36,503 nucleotides of DNA from Gammaproteobacteria bacterium. Lineage in GTDB: Bacteria > Pseudomonadota > Gammaproteobacteria > Chromatiales > Chromatiaceae. Position numbers and translations under genes: made by a program. Each line of letters begins with the position of its first letter. Position 1 is the stretch's first letter. The notes beneath the pieces are model-generated. The model was not told the origin of the DNA. It saw only the letters and a list, made by a program, of their open reading frames with translations, and made no database searches. Shown here in pieces: positions 7,801 to 17,586 of this stretch. The stretch is from the NCBI GenBank assembly GCA_024276875.1, contig JAJRWL010000213.1, forward strand, positions 1 to 36,503. The letters run 5' to 3'.

Positions 7801-9152
7801 ACAGAGGGCCCCGTAGGAGGGCGATACCACAAGGGTGTATCGGTCATAAAGAAGTTCATGCTGACCGGATCTACACTCCAGACGCACTCTCCACAACCAT
7901 CATCACCACCAGGTTTACCCAGGTCAGACTCTTGGCGAGCAAGACCACAGCAGCCACCGGTTAGGTCTGCCATCTCCTGTGTAGTGAGCTGCACACCTGG
8001 CAGGGAAGCAACATCGCTACTGAATACCAGCACTACGCCATCCCACTCCCCCTGAAACTCTGTTGCTGTCTGGCGGAAATGACGGCGACTTTGAGGATCG
8101 TGAAGACTGAGAATCTCACCCCGTTTCTGCTTTAAAATCCAGAAATGGCCGCTATCTCCCTCATCTTTGCCTTGAATTTGAACAATAGCAGGCAGCGGAA
8201 TTTGGTCAATTTCGTCAATACTGACGCGCAATCCGGATAAGGTGTAGCCATAGCCACCGGCAATATTTTTCAGCTCTGCCAGCGATTGTCCGTCCAGGCT
8301 GGTGGGCTTTATTCCTCGCACTGTGTTTGCCTGCTCAACCTTTCCTTGCTGATCAAGCAGGTAGCCTAAAGCCAGATAGCCACAGTTTAGTAAAGCAGCC
8401 TCCTGAGCCTGGTAGCTAGAGAGCCGACGCAACCAGTGTGATGCATAGGTGCGATCCCGCCAATCAGAACCCTTTACACTGAGTGCCGAAAAATATTCAG
8501 CAGAACGGCCAAAGTTATTCTGTAATGACTTTAACGCCCCTAGCCGCAAGCGCGCCTTATTAGCAAGACGCTGGGCACCCAATGCTTTTTTGCCCCTATT
8601 TTTTTCAAGAATAGAGAGGTATTTTGCCTCGGCATCTGCATAACGCCCCTGGTAACGTGCGTCACAGGCCATGTGTAACTCAGACTCTGCCGCCCATGGG
8701 CTATTTGGAAATTCCTTGATGTGCTGACTAAACAGCTTTGCTGCATCCGTATATTGATGGGTATTCCACGCCTCTATGGCGCGGCCAAATGACCTGTTTG
8801 TTTTTCTTCTCTTGACTCTGTCTAACCTTGTGGTGCTTTGTGCACTGACTGACAACCCTTTATTCTGTTGCTCGTCACCTGCATAGTCTGTTGGATAGAG
8901 TAAGCCGCCTAATTGCCCCGCAGACATCAGCCGTTCTGCTGTGGGGTCTTTAGCAAAATCAATGGGGTTAAGTAAAAGCCTATGGTTTGGCCTGTTTGCC
9001 AGGGTTCTTTTATTTTCTGCTTTAACTGCGCCAGTTCTAGTAAAGGTTCCATTGTTAGCTGCCGCCAATACGCCTATTGGGCTGTAGCAAATAGCGGCAA
9101 TAATTAAGGCGGTTATGGAAACACGCAGGTTAGAACAATCAGAAAAGTTCAT
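4437..9152 (-). CDS. Exported Rhs/YD-repeat polymorphic toxin-like protein: TPR-like, C39-like peptidase, Rhs core, C-terminal HELGH metallopeptidase
   Basis: ORF 4437..9212. Preferred start is M21 at 9152 (AGGAAAAATAAAATG, followed by hydrophobic signal RVSITALIIAAICYSPIGVLAAA). Many YxYDxxGxL repeats and a canonical core end RFYSAGVGRWLNRDPIGETGGIGLYTYAGNNPPNFIDPLGL. Confidence 0.93.
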   Translation of the reverse strand: MNFSDCSNLRVSITALIIAAICYSPIGVLAAANNGTFTRTGAVKAENKRTLANRPNHRLLLNPIDFAKDPTAERLMSAGQLGGLLYPTDYAGDEQQNKGLSVSAQSTTRLDRVKRRKTNRSFGRAIEAWNTHQYTDAAKLFSQHIKEFPNSPWAAESELHMACDARYQGRYADAEAKYLSILEKNRGKKALGAQRLANKARLRLGALKSLQNNFGRSAEYFSALSVKGSDWRDRTYASHWLRRLSSYQAQEAALLNCGYLALGYLLDQQGKVEQANTVRGIKPTSLDGQSLAELKNIAGGYGYTLSGLRVSIDEIDQIPLPAIVQIQGKDEGDSGHFWILKQKRGEILSLHDPQSRRHFRQTATEFQGEWDGVVLVFSSDVASLPGVQLTTQEMADLTGGCCGLARQESDLGKPGGDDGCGECVWSVDPVSMNFFMTDTPLWYRPPTGPSVAITLNYNSQSALAYHEPFGNKWQFNYGSYLVLDPGNAVTIFMPDGRRDLFTGDGAGNYTPPAGVYNSLTNTAANRWELRFPDDTVFVYDIPSGTSSQQPFLVALKDAYGQGISFSYNSSVQLTTITDAVGQVSTLTYNANGLVEKVTDPFGREALFTYDANDNLTQITDMGGYWSRMTYDADVYVTSIEKADGLWQVWVEPADSSSAGYYNPPGTPMWANYRITVTNPDGGKEEYFYDGYHRKGWYVSPNDYVEYVDSSISNGASSTPKTKYAYSTYSGSKGKVSRITYPGQGSVSYSFDSNGNTTRTTDANNKYFAYTYNALGYPTSITDPKGNVTQFVYAANNVDLLSIQDGRGATLFEYNAKHSITQLTDRKGNKTAYTYNGLGQPLTSTLAKGTADEVVVTFVYDANQRLQSIKRAGQIRSQFTYDAMGRVLTETDATGLARTYAYDPLNQVAKITYPDGKFETFTYSSKRPFLLEKETARSGRSNQYLYDPEKRLSSIVNAELGLLRQEYDANGNLVKRIDPNSNTTQYSYDRDNLVTAKTYADGVGSAFVYDTLGRIKTRTNARGVVTTYSYDANSSLTAVDYSDTTPDIALVYDSYNRLVQRTDGLGVSKFYYDANDNLTAVDGPWANDTVTYQYDAMNRRVGMTPTGGDTVSWSYDNQGRIIQVSAGGRNYQYAYQGVSSRVKSLTRPNSSITKYQYDSLSRLTQLSNEKGNGTVINRFDYSYNTEDLRGVETITNGNPITGFQNELITYDTNKLNQLLTSTNPAKSYQYDADGNMTRGYTPGGYLFAAVYDTADRLSTIEYTDGGGVVRKTEYRYGGDGFIGRVLTYENSSQTSDTRFVRNGLLALQERNGSNAVTRQYAWGLSMGGGIGGLLELKQSGQNYSYLYNGKGNVAALLDDAQSVMATYTYDAYGQLMSKTGSLDQPYQFSTKRHDEALGLNYFGYRFYSAGVGRWLNRDPIGETGGIGLYTYAGNNPPNFIDPLGLILQYADTASERAMKAHINRIMKSAKGRELIKKLRDDPKTYFIHGTRGEHGPAYQLGNHVYVDPSFKPKILTDCDKKKKQVASTTRILAHELGHLTGTKDDGANSMNNVNKWENPIMSPLERYKRTKY
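8020..8400 (-). other. C39-like cysteine peptidase module within the Rhs protein
   Basis: ALLNCGYLALGYLLDQQGK (Cys), DSGHFWILKQ (His), LSLHDPQSR (Asp), in C39 order and spacing. Confidence 0.6.
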
Positions 9153-9483
9153 TTTATTTTTCCTGGTAAAGTAATCAACATCTGAGCTTTCTTGAAAACC
9201 ATTGGTTTTCACAACATTTAGCCAATAAACATGGTTCCACTTTAATTTATTTCCTTGTCCCTTGCTATCATTTCCAAGCTTGTAACTTCCGACTGGTTCA
9301 TAGCATTACATATCATTTTGTTGGCTTTTTAAAAGGCATTAATAATACCATTAATTTTTGCATGGAAAAAGACCGCCTCAACACTTAAACAAACCCCAGA
9401 GATAGCAGCATAAATCTTGCTCAATATGCGCACATTGACTTGGATCTATTATAGAATTGGACGCGGCTGTTCACCCTTTAGGG

Positions 9484-12177
9484 CTAATGTGCCTCATCCC
9501 AGTTATTACCCACACCCACATCCACCACCAAAGGCACGGCCAAATCTGCCGCTGATTCCATCACATGGCGAATCTTATCTATGGCACGCTCCAGTTGATC
9601 CTCTCGCACCTCAAATACCAGCTCATCATGTACTTGCATGATCATTCGCACGGCCGGTTCCTCAGCACCAAGCCAGCTATCCATCTTTAGCATGGCGCGC
9701 TTAATAATGTCGGCCGCCGTTCCCTGCATAGGGGCATTGATGGCGGTACGCTCAGCGGCAGCACGGCGCATGCCGTTGCGGGAGTTGATCTCTGGCAGAT
9801 AGAGTCGACGGCCAAATACGGTCTCTACATAACCCTGCACCTTGGCCTCTTCACGAATGCGATCCATAAAAGCCAACACGCCAGGGTATCGCTCAAAATA
9901 GAGATCAACATAGGATTGCGCCGCCTTGCGCTCAATCCCTAACTGTTTGGCTAGCCCAAAGGCCGACATGCCATAGATCAACCCAAAATTGATGGCTTTG
10001 GCAGAACGGCGCTGCTCTGTGGTGACCTGATCAAGCTCCACCCCAAAGACCTCGGCCGCAGTCGCTTGGTGAACATCCTGCCCTGTGGTAAAGGCATGTA
10101 GCAATCCTTCATCCATTGAAAGATGCGCCATGATGCGCAGCTCGATCTGAGAATAATCAGCGGCTACCATCCGATAGCCTGCCTCGGGGATAAAGGCCTG
10201 GCGAATGCGTCGTCCCTCTTCATTGCGCACGGGGATATTTTGCAGATTGGGATCAGATGATGAGAGCCGCCCAGTAGCGGTTACGGCTTGATGATAGGAG
10301 GTATGCACTCGTCCCGTTTTTGAGTCAACTTGGAGCGGCAGTTTATCGGTGTAGGTTGATTTCAGCTTGCTCAAGCCACGATGCTCCAACAGCAGGCGTG
10401 GCAGTTCATGCTCTTCAGCCAACGCCTGTAGCACGGCCTCCGCAGTGGAAGGTGCGCCTTTTTTGGTTTTGGCAATCACCGGCAGCTCAAGCTGGTTGAA
10501 AAAGATCTCACCGATCTGTTTGGGCGAAGCCAGGTTAAAGGGTTGACCTGCCAACGCATAGGCCGCCTGCTCCAGTTCATGCATGCGTGTAGCCAGCTGA
10601 TGACTCTGTGTTTTGAGCATGGCCGTATCAATCAGCACACCTGTGCGCTCAATACGAGAAAGCACAGGAACCAGCGGCATTTCAATCGCTTGAAATAGCT
10701 TGGTTAGGGAGCGCTCACTTTCAATGCTTGGCCATATTTGTTGGTGCAGGCGCAATGTAATATCGGCATCTTCTGCAGCATAAGGGACAGCTTGTTCCAG
10801 TGCCACTTGATTAAAGGTGATCTGCTTCGCGCCTTTGCCCGCCACATCCTCAAACTTGATGGTGCTGAGACCTAGGTATTTTTTCGCCAGCGAATCCATA
10901 TCATGACGGGTAGCCGTGCTATCAGTCACATAGGATTCCAACATGGTGTCATAGGCGATGCCCTGCAATGTGATGCCATGGTGGGCTAATACACTCATGT
11001 CATATTTTAGATTCTGGCCGACCTTGAGCTGCTCAGGGTCTTCCAACAGAGGCCGCATGCGCTCCAGTACCCTTTCACGGTTTAACTGTTCCGGTGCGCC
11101 GGGGTAGTCATGAGCCAGTGGCAGATAGGCCGCTTCACCAGGGGTGACGGCAAAAGACAGCCCCACAACCTCTGCCTGCATGTAGTTAAGACTGGTGGTT
11201 TCGGTATCAAAAGCAAACAGTTCGGCCTGTTCCAGCTTTGTCATCCAGCGGTCAAAATCTGATTCGTTGAGGATGGCCTCATAGTTCACCTCAATAGCAG
11301 GTGCTTCAATGGGGGGTTCACTGCGCTCATCCAGGGTGGAGAGCAGGCGGCTAGACTCGATGCGACTGTAGTGTTCTCGCAGCTTTTGAGTGTCAGGTGC
11401 TGTAGGTTTTAGCTCGGTTGGTTTCTGATCCAGTGCCACATCGCAGCGGATAGTGGTCAGTTCACGGGAGAGCGGCAGCTGCTCCAGACTGTCTCGCAGA
11501 TATTCACCCACCTTGCCTTTGATCTCATCCGCATGCGCCATCACCTCTTCCAATGAGCCATAGCGAGCCAGCCATTTTACAGCAGTTTTAGGGCCACACT
11601 TATTTACCCCTGGCACGTTATCCACGCTATCGCCCATCAATGAGAGGTAATCGACAATACGCTCAGGCGGCACGCCAAATTTTGTCACCACCCCTTCGCG
11701 ATCCAGTGTGCTTTCATTCATGGTGTTAATCAGCGTGACATGATCATTGACCAGCTGCGCCAAATCTTTATCACCCGTAGAGATGACCGTCGTCATTCCC
11801 TCTGCCGTAGCTTGTGTCGCCAGCGTGCCGATGACATCATCCGCCTCAACACCTGGGATGACGAGCATAGGCAACCCCATGGCCTGAATAATCTGATGCA
11901 ATGGCTCAATCTGAACGCGAAGATCATCCGGCATCGGTGGTCGATTGGCCTTATATTGATCATAAAGCTCATTGCGAAAGCTGCCGCCTTTGGCATCAAA
12001 TACCACCGCCATATACGCTGGCTGATACGCTTCAATCAGCTTGCGCAGCATGTTGATTACACCAATGACAGCGCCTGTCGGCTCATCGCGTGAGTTGGTC
12101 AGTGGGGGCAGGGCATGAAAGGCTCGAAACAGGTAGGAAGAACCATCCACCAACACCAACCGTTTATCTTTATTCAT
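9484..12177 (-). CDS. polA: DNA polymerase I (5'-3' exo, 3'-5' exo and polymerase domains)
   Basis: [26 protein letters not shown] start at 12177 (track ORF extends to 12237); [13 protein letters not shown] exonuclease motif; [33 protein letters not shown] and VHDELVFEV polymerase motifs. Confidence 0.98.
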   Translation of the reverse strand: MNKDKRLVLVDGSSYLFRAFHALPPLTNSRDEPTGAVIGVINMLRKLIEAYQPAYMAVVFDAKGGSFRNELYDQYKANRPPMPDDLRVQIEPLHQIIQAMGLPMLVIPGVEADDVIGTLATQATAEGMTTVISTGDKDLAQLVNDHVTLINTMNESTLDREGVVTKFGVPPERIVDYLSLMGDSVDNVPGVNKCGPKTAVKWLARYGSLEEVMAHADEIKGKVGEYLRDSLEQLPLSRELTTIRCDVALDQKPTELKPTAPDTQKLREHYSRIESSRLLSTLDERSEPPIEAPAIEVNYEAILNESDFDRWMTKLEQAELFAFDTETTSLNYMQAEVVGLSFAVTPGEAAYLPLAHDYPGAPEQLNRERVLERMRPLLEDPEQLKVGQNLKYDMSVLAHHGITLQGIAYDTMLESYVTDSTATRHDMDSLAKKYLGLSTIKFEDVAGKGAKQITFNQVALEQAVPYAAEDADITLRLHQQIWPSIESERSLTKLFQAIEMPLVPVLSRIERTGVLIDTAMLKTQSHQLATRMHELEQAAYALAGQPFNLASPKQIGEIFFNQLELPVIAKTKKGAPSTAEAVLQALAEEHELPRLLLEHRGLSKLKSTYTDKLPLQVDSKTGRVHTSYHQAVTATGRLSSSDPNLQNIPVRNEEGRRIRQAFIPEAGYRMVAADYSQIELRIMAHLSMDEGLLHAFTTGQDVHQATAAEVFGVELDQVTTEQRRSAKAINFGLIYGMSAFGLAKQLGIERKAAQSYVDLYFERYPGVLAFMDRIREEAKVQGYVETVFGRRLYLPEINSRNGMRRAAAERTAINAPMQGTAADIIKRAMLKMDSWLGAEEPAVRMIMQVHDELVFEVREDQLERAIDKIRHVMESAADLAVPLVVDVGVGNNWDEAH

Positions 12178-12187
12178 AATAGTGTAA

Positions 12188-12526
12188 TCAATGCCCGCCA
12201 TAGATACATCGATAAACGGTATAGCTCTGCTCGCCATTCACTGGATCGCCATCGGGTGATGCGGTATCACCCTGCATCTTAGCCACACTGTTGCGCGCTA
12301 AGATCTCCAACTCATCCAGCATGGTTTTTTTGTCACGCTCAAAGAAGAAAATCTCATCAATGACTGAAACCGTTGTCTTACCCAGTACCTTGCAGTGCGA
12401 GGCGCTCTTTGCCGTCATGATCCTCACATGATCAGCTTGGGGTGAGAGTTTAACCAAAGAGCAACCCGTGGCTGCTAGGGTGATAGCGAATGTGAGAAAG
12501 AGACTTTTTTTCATCTTAAATTCCAT
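12188..12526 (-). CDS. DUF4156-like lipoprotein
   Basis: [23 protein letters not shown] lipobox; [10 protein letters not shown]...[13 protein letters not shown]...YRCIYG pattern; alternative start at 12514. Confidence 0.7.
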   Translation of the reverse strand: MEFKMKKSLFLTFAITLAATGCSLVKLSPQADHVRIMTAKSASHCKVLGKTTVSVIDEIFFFERDKKTMLDELEILARNSVAKMQGDTASPDGDPVNGEQSYTVYRCIYGGH

Positions 12527-12544
12527 AACATATCCAAATGACGG

Positions 12545-13231
12545 TTATTTTAACGCAAAAAACCCAGCCTGCATGTGAGAAAGCCAAAACAGTTCAGCCG
12601 CTTTAAAACCGGCCTCTTTCAACAGCGCCAGATGGGCATCAACCGTAATAGGGAAACAGGAAGTGCCCAGATGCTCAAGGTATTCACTCGCCTCCTCTTC
12701 TGTTCGCCCCTGTGAAATTTGGTAGCTGATCCAACGCTTCAACCCGATCTCATTGCCCTGTGGGGTATTGGGTTGGATTGTCTCCAAGGTAATATAAACA
12801 CCACCAGCAGCCAATATCTCGTAACACTGTTGTGTCGCTTTCAGGCGATCCTCTGCGTTAAAATAGTGGTGCGCCAGGCTAGCGGTAATAACCTGTGGAC
12901 AGGGAAACCCCGTCAGATCCAACGCTTCACTGCCAACAGCGCCCGCAATCATCAACTGGTGTTGAGGGATGCGCATGAGATTCATGCGTGCATGCATCAA
13001 CATCTCTTGTGATGGGTCAGCCAACCAATAACGCGTGGAACGAAAGGTCTGATGTGCCTCTTGGATCATATTGCCTGTGCCGCAGCCCGTATCCAGCCAG
13101 TTTTTTACCTCTGTTTGGGTATGTTTAACAACATCCACCGCCTCATAATAAAAGTTCTGAAAGTAGGGGGTAGTCTGACGCAGATTGTTGCTATATTCAG
13201 CGGCGCTGACAGGAATGGCATTATCAATCAT
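12545..13231 (-). CDS. Class I SAM-dependent methyltransferase
   Basis: WLDTGCGTGNMIQEA motif I, LADPSQEML, AGGVYITLETIQP. ORF track start 13252 is TTG; ATG at 13231. Confidence 0.85.
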   Translation of the reverse strand: MIDNAIPVSAAEYSNNLRQTTPYFQNFYYEAVDVVKHTQTEVKNWLDTGCGTGNMIQEAHQTFRSTRYWLADPSQEMLMHARMNLMRIPQHQLMIAGAVGSEALDLTGFPCPQVITASLAHHYFNAEDRLKATQQCYEILAAGGVYITLETIQPNTPQGNEIGLKRWISYQISQGRTEEEASEYLEHLGTSCFPITVDAHLALLKEAGFKAAELFWLSHMQAGFFALK

Positions 13232-14063
13232 AGGGCTATTGGCTCTATACAATTTAAGAGGCCGATATTCTAACCTCCGACCACGATGAATAGCACCTAT
13301 AGTATTTGCTGACCACCCCTAACAAAATCCCCGCCATAAACGACGGGAACCGTTATCCAAAAAATTTAACTGCACTTTAAACTTAAAAAAACCTAAATAG
13401 AGAGATCGTTATGACAATGGCAACCAATGCATATTGAGTCATTTCATCTGAAATGTGTTCTGTTTTCATAATCGACACCTTCTGTTTAGTCTATTCAATC
13501 TCTGAAAATCAAATGCCACTCTGGTGGCGTGGCCAACATTGGGTTTACCCCTGCTGCTTAACTTTAAGTCTATGCGTGCGAGCTGAATTAAAACTGAAAG
13601 TGATTAGCTGTTTATGTGATATAAAAACAGCGTTTAAAAAGATGCTTTTTACGGTGAGTGCTAGTACATTGTCAGCCTTATATTGTCGGATAGAGATGCT
13701 TTAATTTTATCTGAGCACTCTCAGCTGTGAAGCACCAGTTCATGTCACTTTTGATGGCATTCCGATTTTTTGCCTAAGCTGATACTTCCTGCTGTAAATA
13801 TTTTCTATCAGCCATACGATTACTCATACATTGCCTGCCACTGATGTGCGTGTGATCAGCCTTTTCTAAAATGAAATCAGCGGTTTCTCCTTTTTAGCAA
13901 AATAACTGAATAATACCCCTATAGTTTACTCATGGTTTATCTTAAAAAGATCATCTACCATCTGCACCAAATTTGGTATCAAATCTAAGTCTACATAAAC
14001 AATGATTTTTATACGGTACTAACGCCCTATTTGTAACACATCATAATATTACCGAGCAGTCAT

Positions 14064-14435
14064 ATGCATAAGCCAAAATTAATAGTTGCCGACGATGACC
14101 CAATAATTATTAACCTCATAAAAGAGGTAGCAGAAGGGATAGGATATAAAGTGAGCTCTGCCAGTAATGGAAAGCGGCTACTCAACACCATTAACGAAAC
14201 ATGCCCCAGCATCATTATCCTGGACATGGTTATGCCTGATATGGATGGCATAGAAACACTAAAGAAACTTGCTATAAAAAAATGTACTGCTGCAATCATC
14301 CTTATCACGGGTTATCAACAATATTATCTGGAGACCGGTAGCGTTATAGGCACAGCCCATGGGCTAAACATTATCGGCACTCTGTACAAACCATTCTCAC
14401 TAGAAACACTCAACAAACTGCTTCAGTCTGCTTAA
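14064..14435 (+). CDS. Stand-alone response regulator receiver (REC) domain protein
   Basis: KLIVADDDPIIINLI, IIILDMVMPDMDGIETL, LITGYQQ, LYKPFSLETLNKLL. Confidence 0.9.
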   Translation: MHKPKLIVADDDPIIINLIKEVAEGIGYKVSSASNGKRLLNTINETCPSIIILDMVMPDMDGIETLKKLAIKKCTAAIILITGYQQYYLETGSVIGTAHGLNIIGTLYKPFSLETLNKLLQSA

Positions 14436-14746
14436 TAATTCATAGCAACTGATATTGAAGCTGCTAACCTGCCATCTGCCCGGATGCTTGCAAGACAGCC
14501 CCCTAAGTTTAATAAGTGAATCAATCGCTCCTGAAGTAACCGGCTAAACAGCCAATCAAGTTACTATCATCCTAATTCAATAAAACAACTTAAATCACAC
14601 CTGTTTTAGGCTTAGATACTACAGTCCACCCCCTATATTGCCGCTACTACTAATAATCACTTAAATTAATCTATTCACCTTTAACCATTTTTAATTTAAG
14701 CCTAGTATGCCTAACCCAGCAGGACATAAAATACAAATAAACCATC

Positions 14747-17023
14747 ATGGAATACGAGCCAGAAACAGAGATCAATAGTGCAACCTATAGCTGGTCGGTT
14801 CGACTCTTTTCTATTCTTGAAAAGATGCTCAGTATCAATATCAGAATGCATCACGATGAAGGGCAACTAGCCCAAGGTGATATTTTTCTATTTAATCATT
14901 TTGCACGCTTTGAAACATTTATCCCTCAATCTTTGATCTATAAAGAGACGGGAGCCTACTGTAGATCTGTGGCCTCTAGCGAGTTTTTTACTGGGGATGA
15001 TCTATTTTCCAACTATCTACTGGGTGTCGGCGCTGTCCCCCATGATTACCCTCGGCTGATCCCTTATCTTGTCGGCGAAATCTTGCGTGGACGTAAAATC
15101 ATCATCTTTCCTGAAGGCGGCATGGTCAAAGACCGCCGAGTGATCGATCAAAAAGGCGGTTATAGCATCTATTCACGCATTGCCATGGAGCGGCGCAAAC
15201 ACCATACCGGTGCTGCATTACTTGCACTCACATTAGATATCTATAAAAAAGCGATCTTGCAGGCTCAAAAGCAAGGGGATCAAGCCAAATTAGAGAAATG
15301 GGCTGCGGAACTAAAAATGGATGATGTTGAAGTATTGATTACCGCCGCTTTACGCCCCAGCACTATCGTTCCCGCAAACATTACCTTCTACCCCATGCGT
15401 GTAGGTGACAATATATTGCGTCGTAGTGTTGAGCTATTTAATAAAGGCATCAGCCGCCGGCTGTCAGAAGAGCTTCTGATTGAAGGCAACATTCTATTCA
15501 AATATACAGATATGGATATCCGCTTAGGCGACCCCATCCATGCTGATAAATTCTGGGGATGGCTTGATCGTCAACTTATTAAAAAAGCGGTATTTCATTT
15601 TGACTGTATTGACGATATTCTGGAACCAAGCAAGAATAAACGCTTAATTGGGGGGCTACGATCTAAAAGCATTCGGCATACCGCACTTGCATTAAGGGAT
15701 GAATACATGCGCGTTATGTATGCTCAAATTACCGTTAATCTTAGCCATCTTGCATCTAAGATAATCTATGAGCTGCTTAATCGCGAACAGACCAATATTC
15801 ACTATGATGACTTCCACCGCACGCTCTATCTGGCTGTAAAATTTGCCCAGAATGAAACGGATGTCATTCTTCATCGCAGTCTAAAAAACCCTGAAGCCTA
15901 CGGCGGTCTAGTGGAAGGCATCTGTAAAGGGCTGGATCAATTTATAAAAACGGCCTCATCTTTAGGGCTTATAAAACAGGCGAATAACCAATATTATTTT
16001 CTACCCAAATTGTGCGAAGAGCATAAATTTGATGCTATTCGGACAGAGAACTTGGTTGAAGTCTATGCCAATGAAGTCGCCCCTCTCAGCTGCATCAACA
16101 CCATCATAACCAAAGCCATTAATGAAGCAGAAAAACTAACCAACCACAAATTGGCGCTACTGCATTTTGATGATGAAATAACCGCCTATCACTGGGATAA
16201 AACCTATTTTAGCAAACCCAGACACCAAGCATTAAATAGCAAAGAGACCGCCACCCAATCCGGCGAACCTTTTCTACTGCTGCCCAAAAACCACAAACAA
16301 CTTGGAATTGTTTTAGTACACGGTTTCCTCGCCTCACCGGCAGAGACAAAGCCATTTGGTGAACGGTTGGCTTCCCTTGGTTACCCCGTTATTGGCGCAC
16401 GATTGAAAGGCCACGGCACCTCACCATGGGATCTCAGAAAACACAGCTGGGAAGCCTGGCTAACATCCATAGTGCATGCCTACCAAGTGATGAGCAAACT
16501 GACAGAAAAGGTCGCTATTGTCGGCTTTTCCACTGGGGGGGCGCTGGGATTACAGCTTGCCTCAACTCAACCTGATCAGCTGGCTGGGGTCATTGCACTT
16601 GGGGTTCCAATAAAATTTCGTAACAAAAACATGTCTTTCGTTGTACCTGTCGTTCATGGTGCCAACAAGCTGGTGAAGTGGCTTTCTTCATATGAAGGGG
16701 TCATTCCTTTTCGCCCCAATGAATCTGAACATCCTGACATTAACTACTACTCAATGCCCCTGCACAGTCTATTTGAATTAGGCCAAATGGCTTGCGCAGT
16801 AGAATCAAATCTGGCAAGCATTTATTGCCCCACCTATTTAATACAAGCCGATGAAGATGCCGTTGTAAACCCCTGTAGCGCGCAAATTATCTACGATAAT
16901 ATCAGCAGTAAAGATAAAGATTTACTCATGGTATCCAGCAAACACCACGGCATCTTGTATGATGATACCGCGGGCACTCAGGATAAAGTCATTCAATTTA
17001 TACAGCGGCTAGCGATAGAATAA
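14747..17023 (+). CDS. Fusion of glycerolipid acyltransferase (PlsB/PlsC-like) and alpha/beta hydrolase (esterase/monoacylglycerol lipase-like)
   Basis: FLFNHFARFETF (NHxxxxE/D-type motif) and IIIFPEGGMVKDRR; C-term IVLVHGFLASPAE, VGFSTGGALG nucleophile elbow, LIQADEDAVV, SSKHHGI. Confidence 0.85.
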   Translation: MEYEPETEINSATYSWSVRLFSILEKMLSINIRMHHDEGQLAQGDIFLFNHFARFETFIPQSLIYKETGAYCRSVASSEFFTGDDLFSNYLLGVGAVPHDYPRLIPYLVGEILRGRKIIIFPEGGMVKDRRVIDQKGGYSIYSRIAMERRKHHTGAALLALTLDIYKKAILQAQKQGDQAKLEKWAAELKMDDVEVLITAALRPSTIVPANITFYPMRVGDNILRRSVELFNKGISRRLSEELLIEGNILFKYTDMDIRLGDPIHADKFWGWLDRQLIKKAVFHFDCIDDILEPSKNKRLIGGLRSKSIRHTALALRDEYMRVMYAQITVNLSHLASKIIYELLNREQTNIHYDDFHRTLYLAVKFAQNETDVILHRSLKNPEAYGGLVEGICKGLDQFIKTASSLGLIKQANNQYYFLPKLCEEHKFDAIRTENLVEVYANEVAPLSCINTIITKAINEAEKLTNHKLALLHFDDEITAYHWDKTYFSKPRHQALNSKETATQSGEPFLLLPKNHKQLGIVLVHGFLASPAETKPFGERLASLGYPVIGARLKGHGTSPWDLRKHSWEAWLTSIVHAYQVMSKLTEKVAIVGFSTGGALGLQLASTQPDQLAGVIALGVPIKFRNKNMSFVVPVVHGANKLVKWLSSYEGVIPFRPNESEHPDINYYSMPLHSLFELGQMACAVESNLASIYCPTYLIQADEDAVVNPCSAQIIYDNISSKDKDLLMVSSKHHGILYDDTAGTQDKVIQFIQRLAIE

Positions 17024-17064
17024 CAATGCCACACTATAAAAAAACAATCTATACTAAATAACTA

Positions 17065-17586
17065 TTACTGCTTTTTACGCCACCCAAAGCCTAAGAGACC
17101 AGAAGCAAGCAAAAGAACTGTTGCTGGCTCAGGAACGCTATTGATTGGCTTCTGCGTTATGATACCCGCGTCTATTGTTTTAGCCACAAAGGTAACGCCT
17201 GTTAAAAACAGCGCCTGCCCCGCATCCTTACCTATTTCAGGATCAATGCCAGATAGCTTAAACGCATCAACATCGTCTGAAAAAAGATAAGCACCCTCAG
17301 CATTAAATGTTAGCGCAACCCATGCAGTCCAGATATTCATATCATCATCCCACTGCGATATAGATATACCTGTAGGATTGTTTACATATGGGGCTGACAA
17401 TAACATAGAGGCTAAATCAGGCAGCGATCCTTTCTTATACACATATCCAGACGCATACTCAGTGCTCATCCAAAATTCTTCGTCTACATCCATACCAGAT
17501 GGGACAGTAAACGCGCTAGCCTGGGCAATACTCACCGCAGATAGCAATGCAATCCCAGCGGTAATTCCAACTATTGTTTTTTTCAT
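17065..17586 (-). CDS. PEP-CTERM sorting domain-containing exported protein
   Basis: N-term MKKTIVGITAGIALLSAVSIAQA; C-term NSVPEPATVLLLASGLLGFGWRKKQ. Confidence 0.92.
   Translation of the reverse strand: MKKTIVGITAGIALLSAVSIAQASAFTVPSGMDVDEEFWMSTEYASGYVYKKGSLPDLASMLLSAPYVNNPTGISISQWDDDMNIWTAWVALTFNAEGAYLFSDDVDAFKLSGIDPEIGKDAGQALFLTGVTFVAKTIDAGIITQKPINSVPEPATVLLLASGLLGFGWRKKQ

Noticed and set aside
5661-8746. ORFs on both strands inside the Rhs gene (for example 5661..5924, 6201..6560, 7657..7896, 8540..8746)
   Set aside because: Shadow ORFs with no domain signal, inside a well-supported 1571-aa coding frame.
9153-9212. First 20 residues of the track Rhs ORF
   Set aside because: M21 at 9152 has a good Shine-Dalgarno and a signal peptide directly following; the upstream extension does not.
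12178-12237. First 20 residues of the track polA ORF
   Set aside because: They overlap the upstream DUF4156 gene, and the conserved PolA N-terminus begins at [12 protein letters not shown] (12177).
13453-13704. 83-aa plus-strand ORF
   Set aside because: Cys/Leu-rich unstructured composition, no recognisable domain and no good ribosome-binding site seen.
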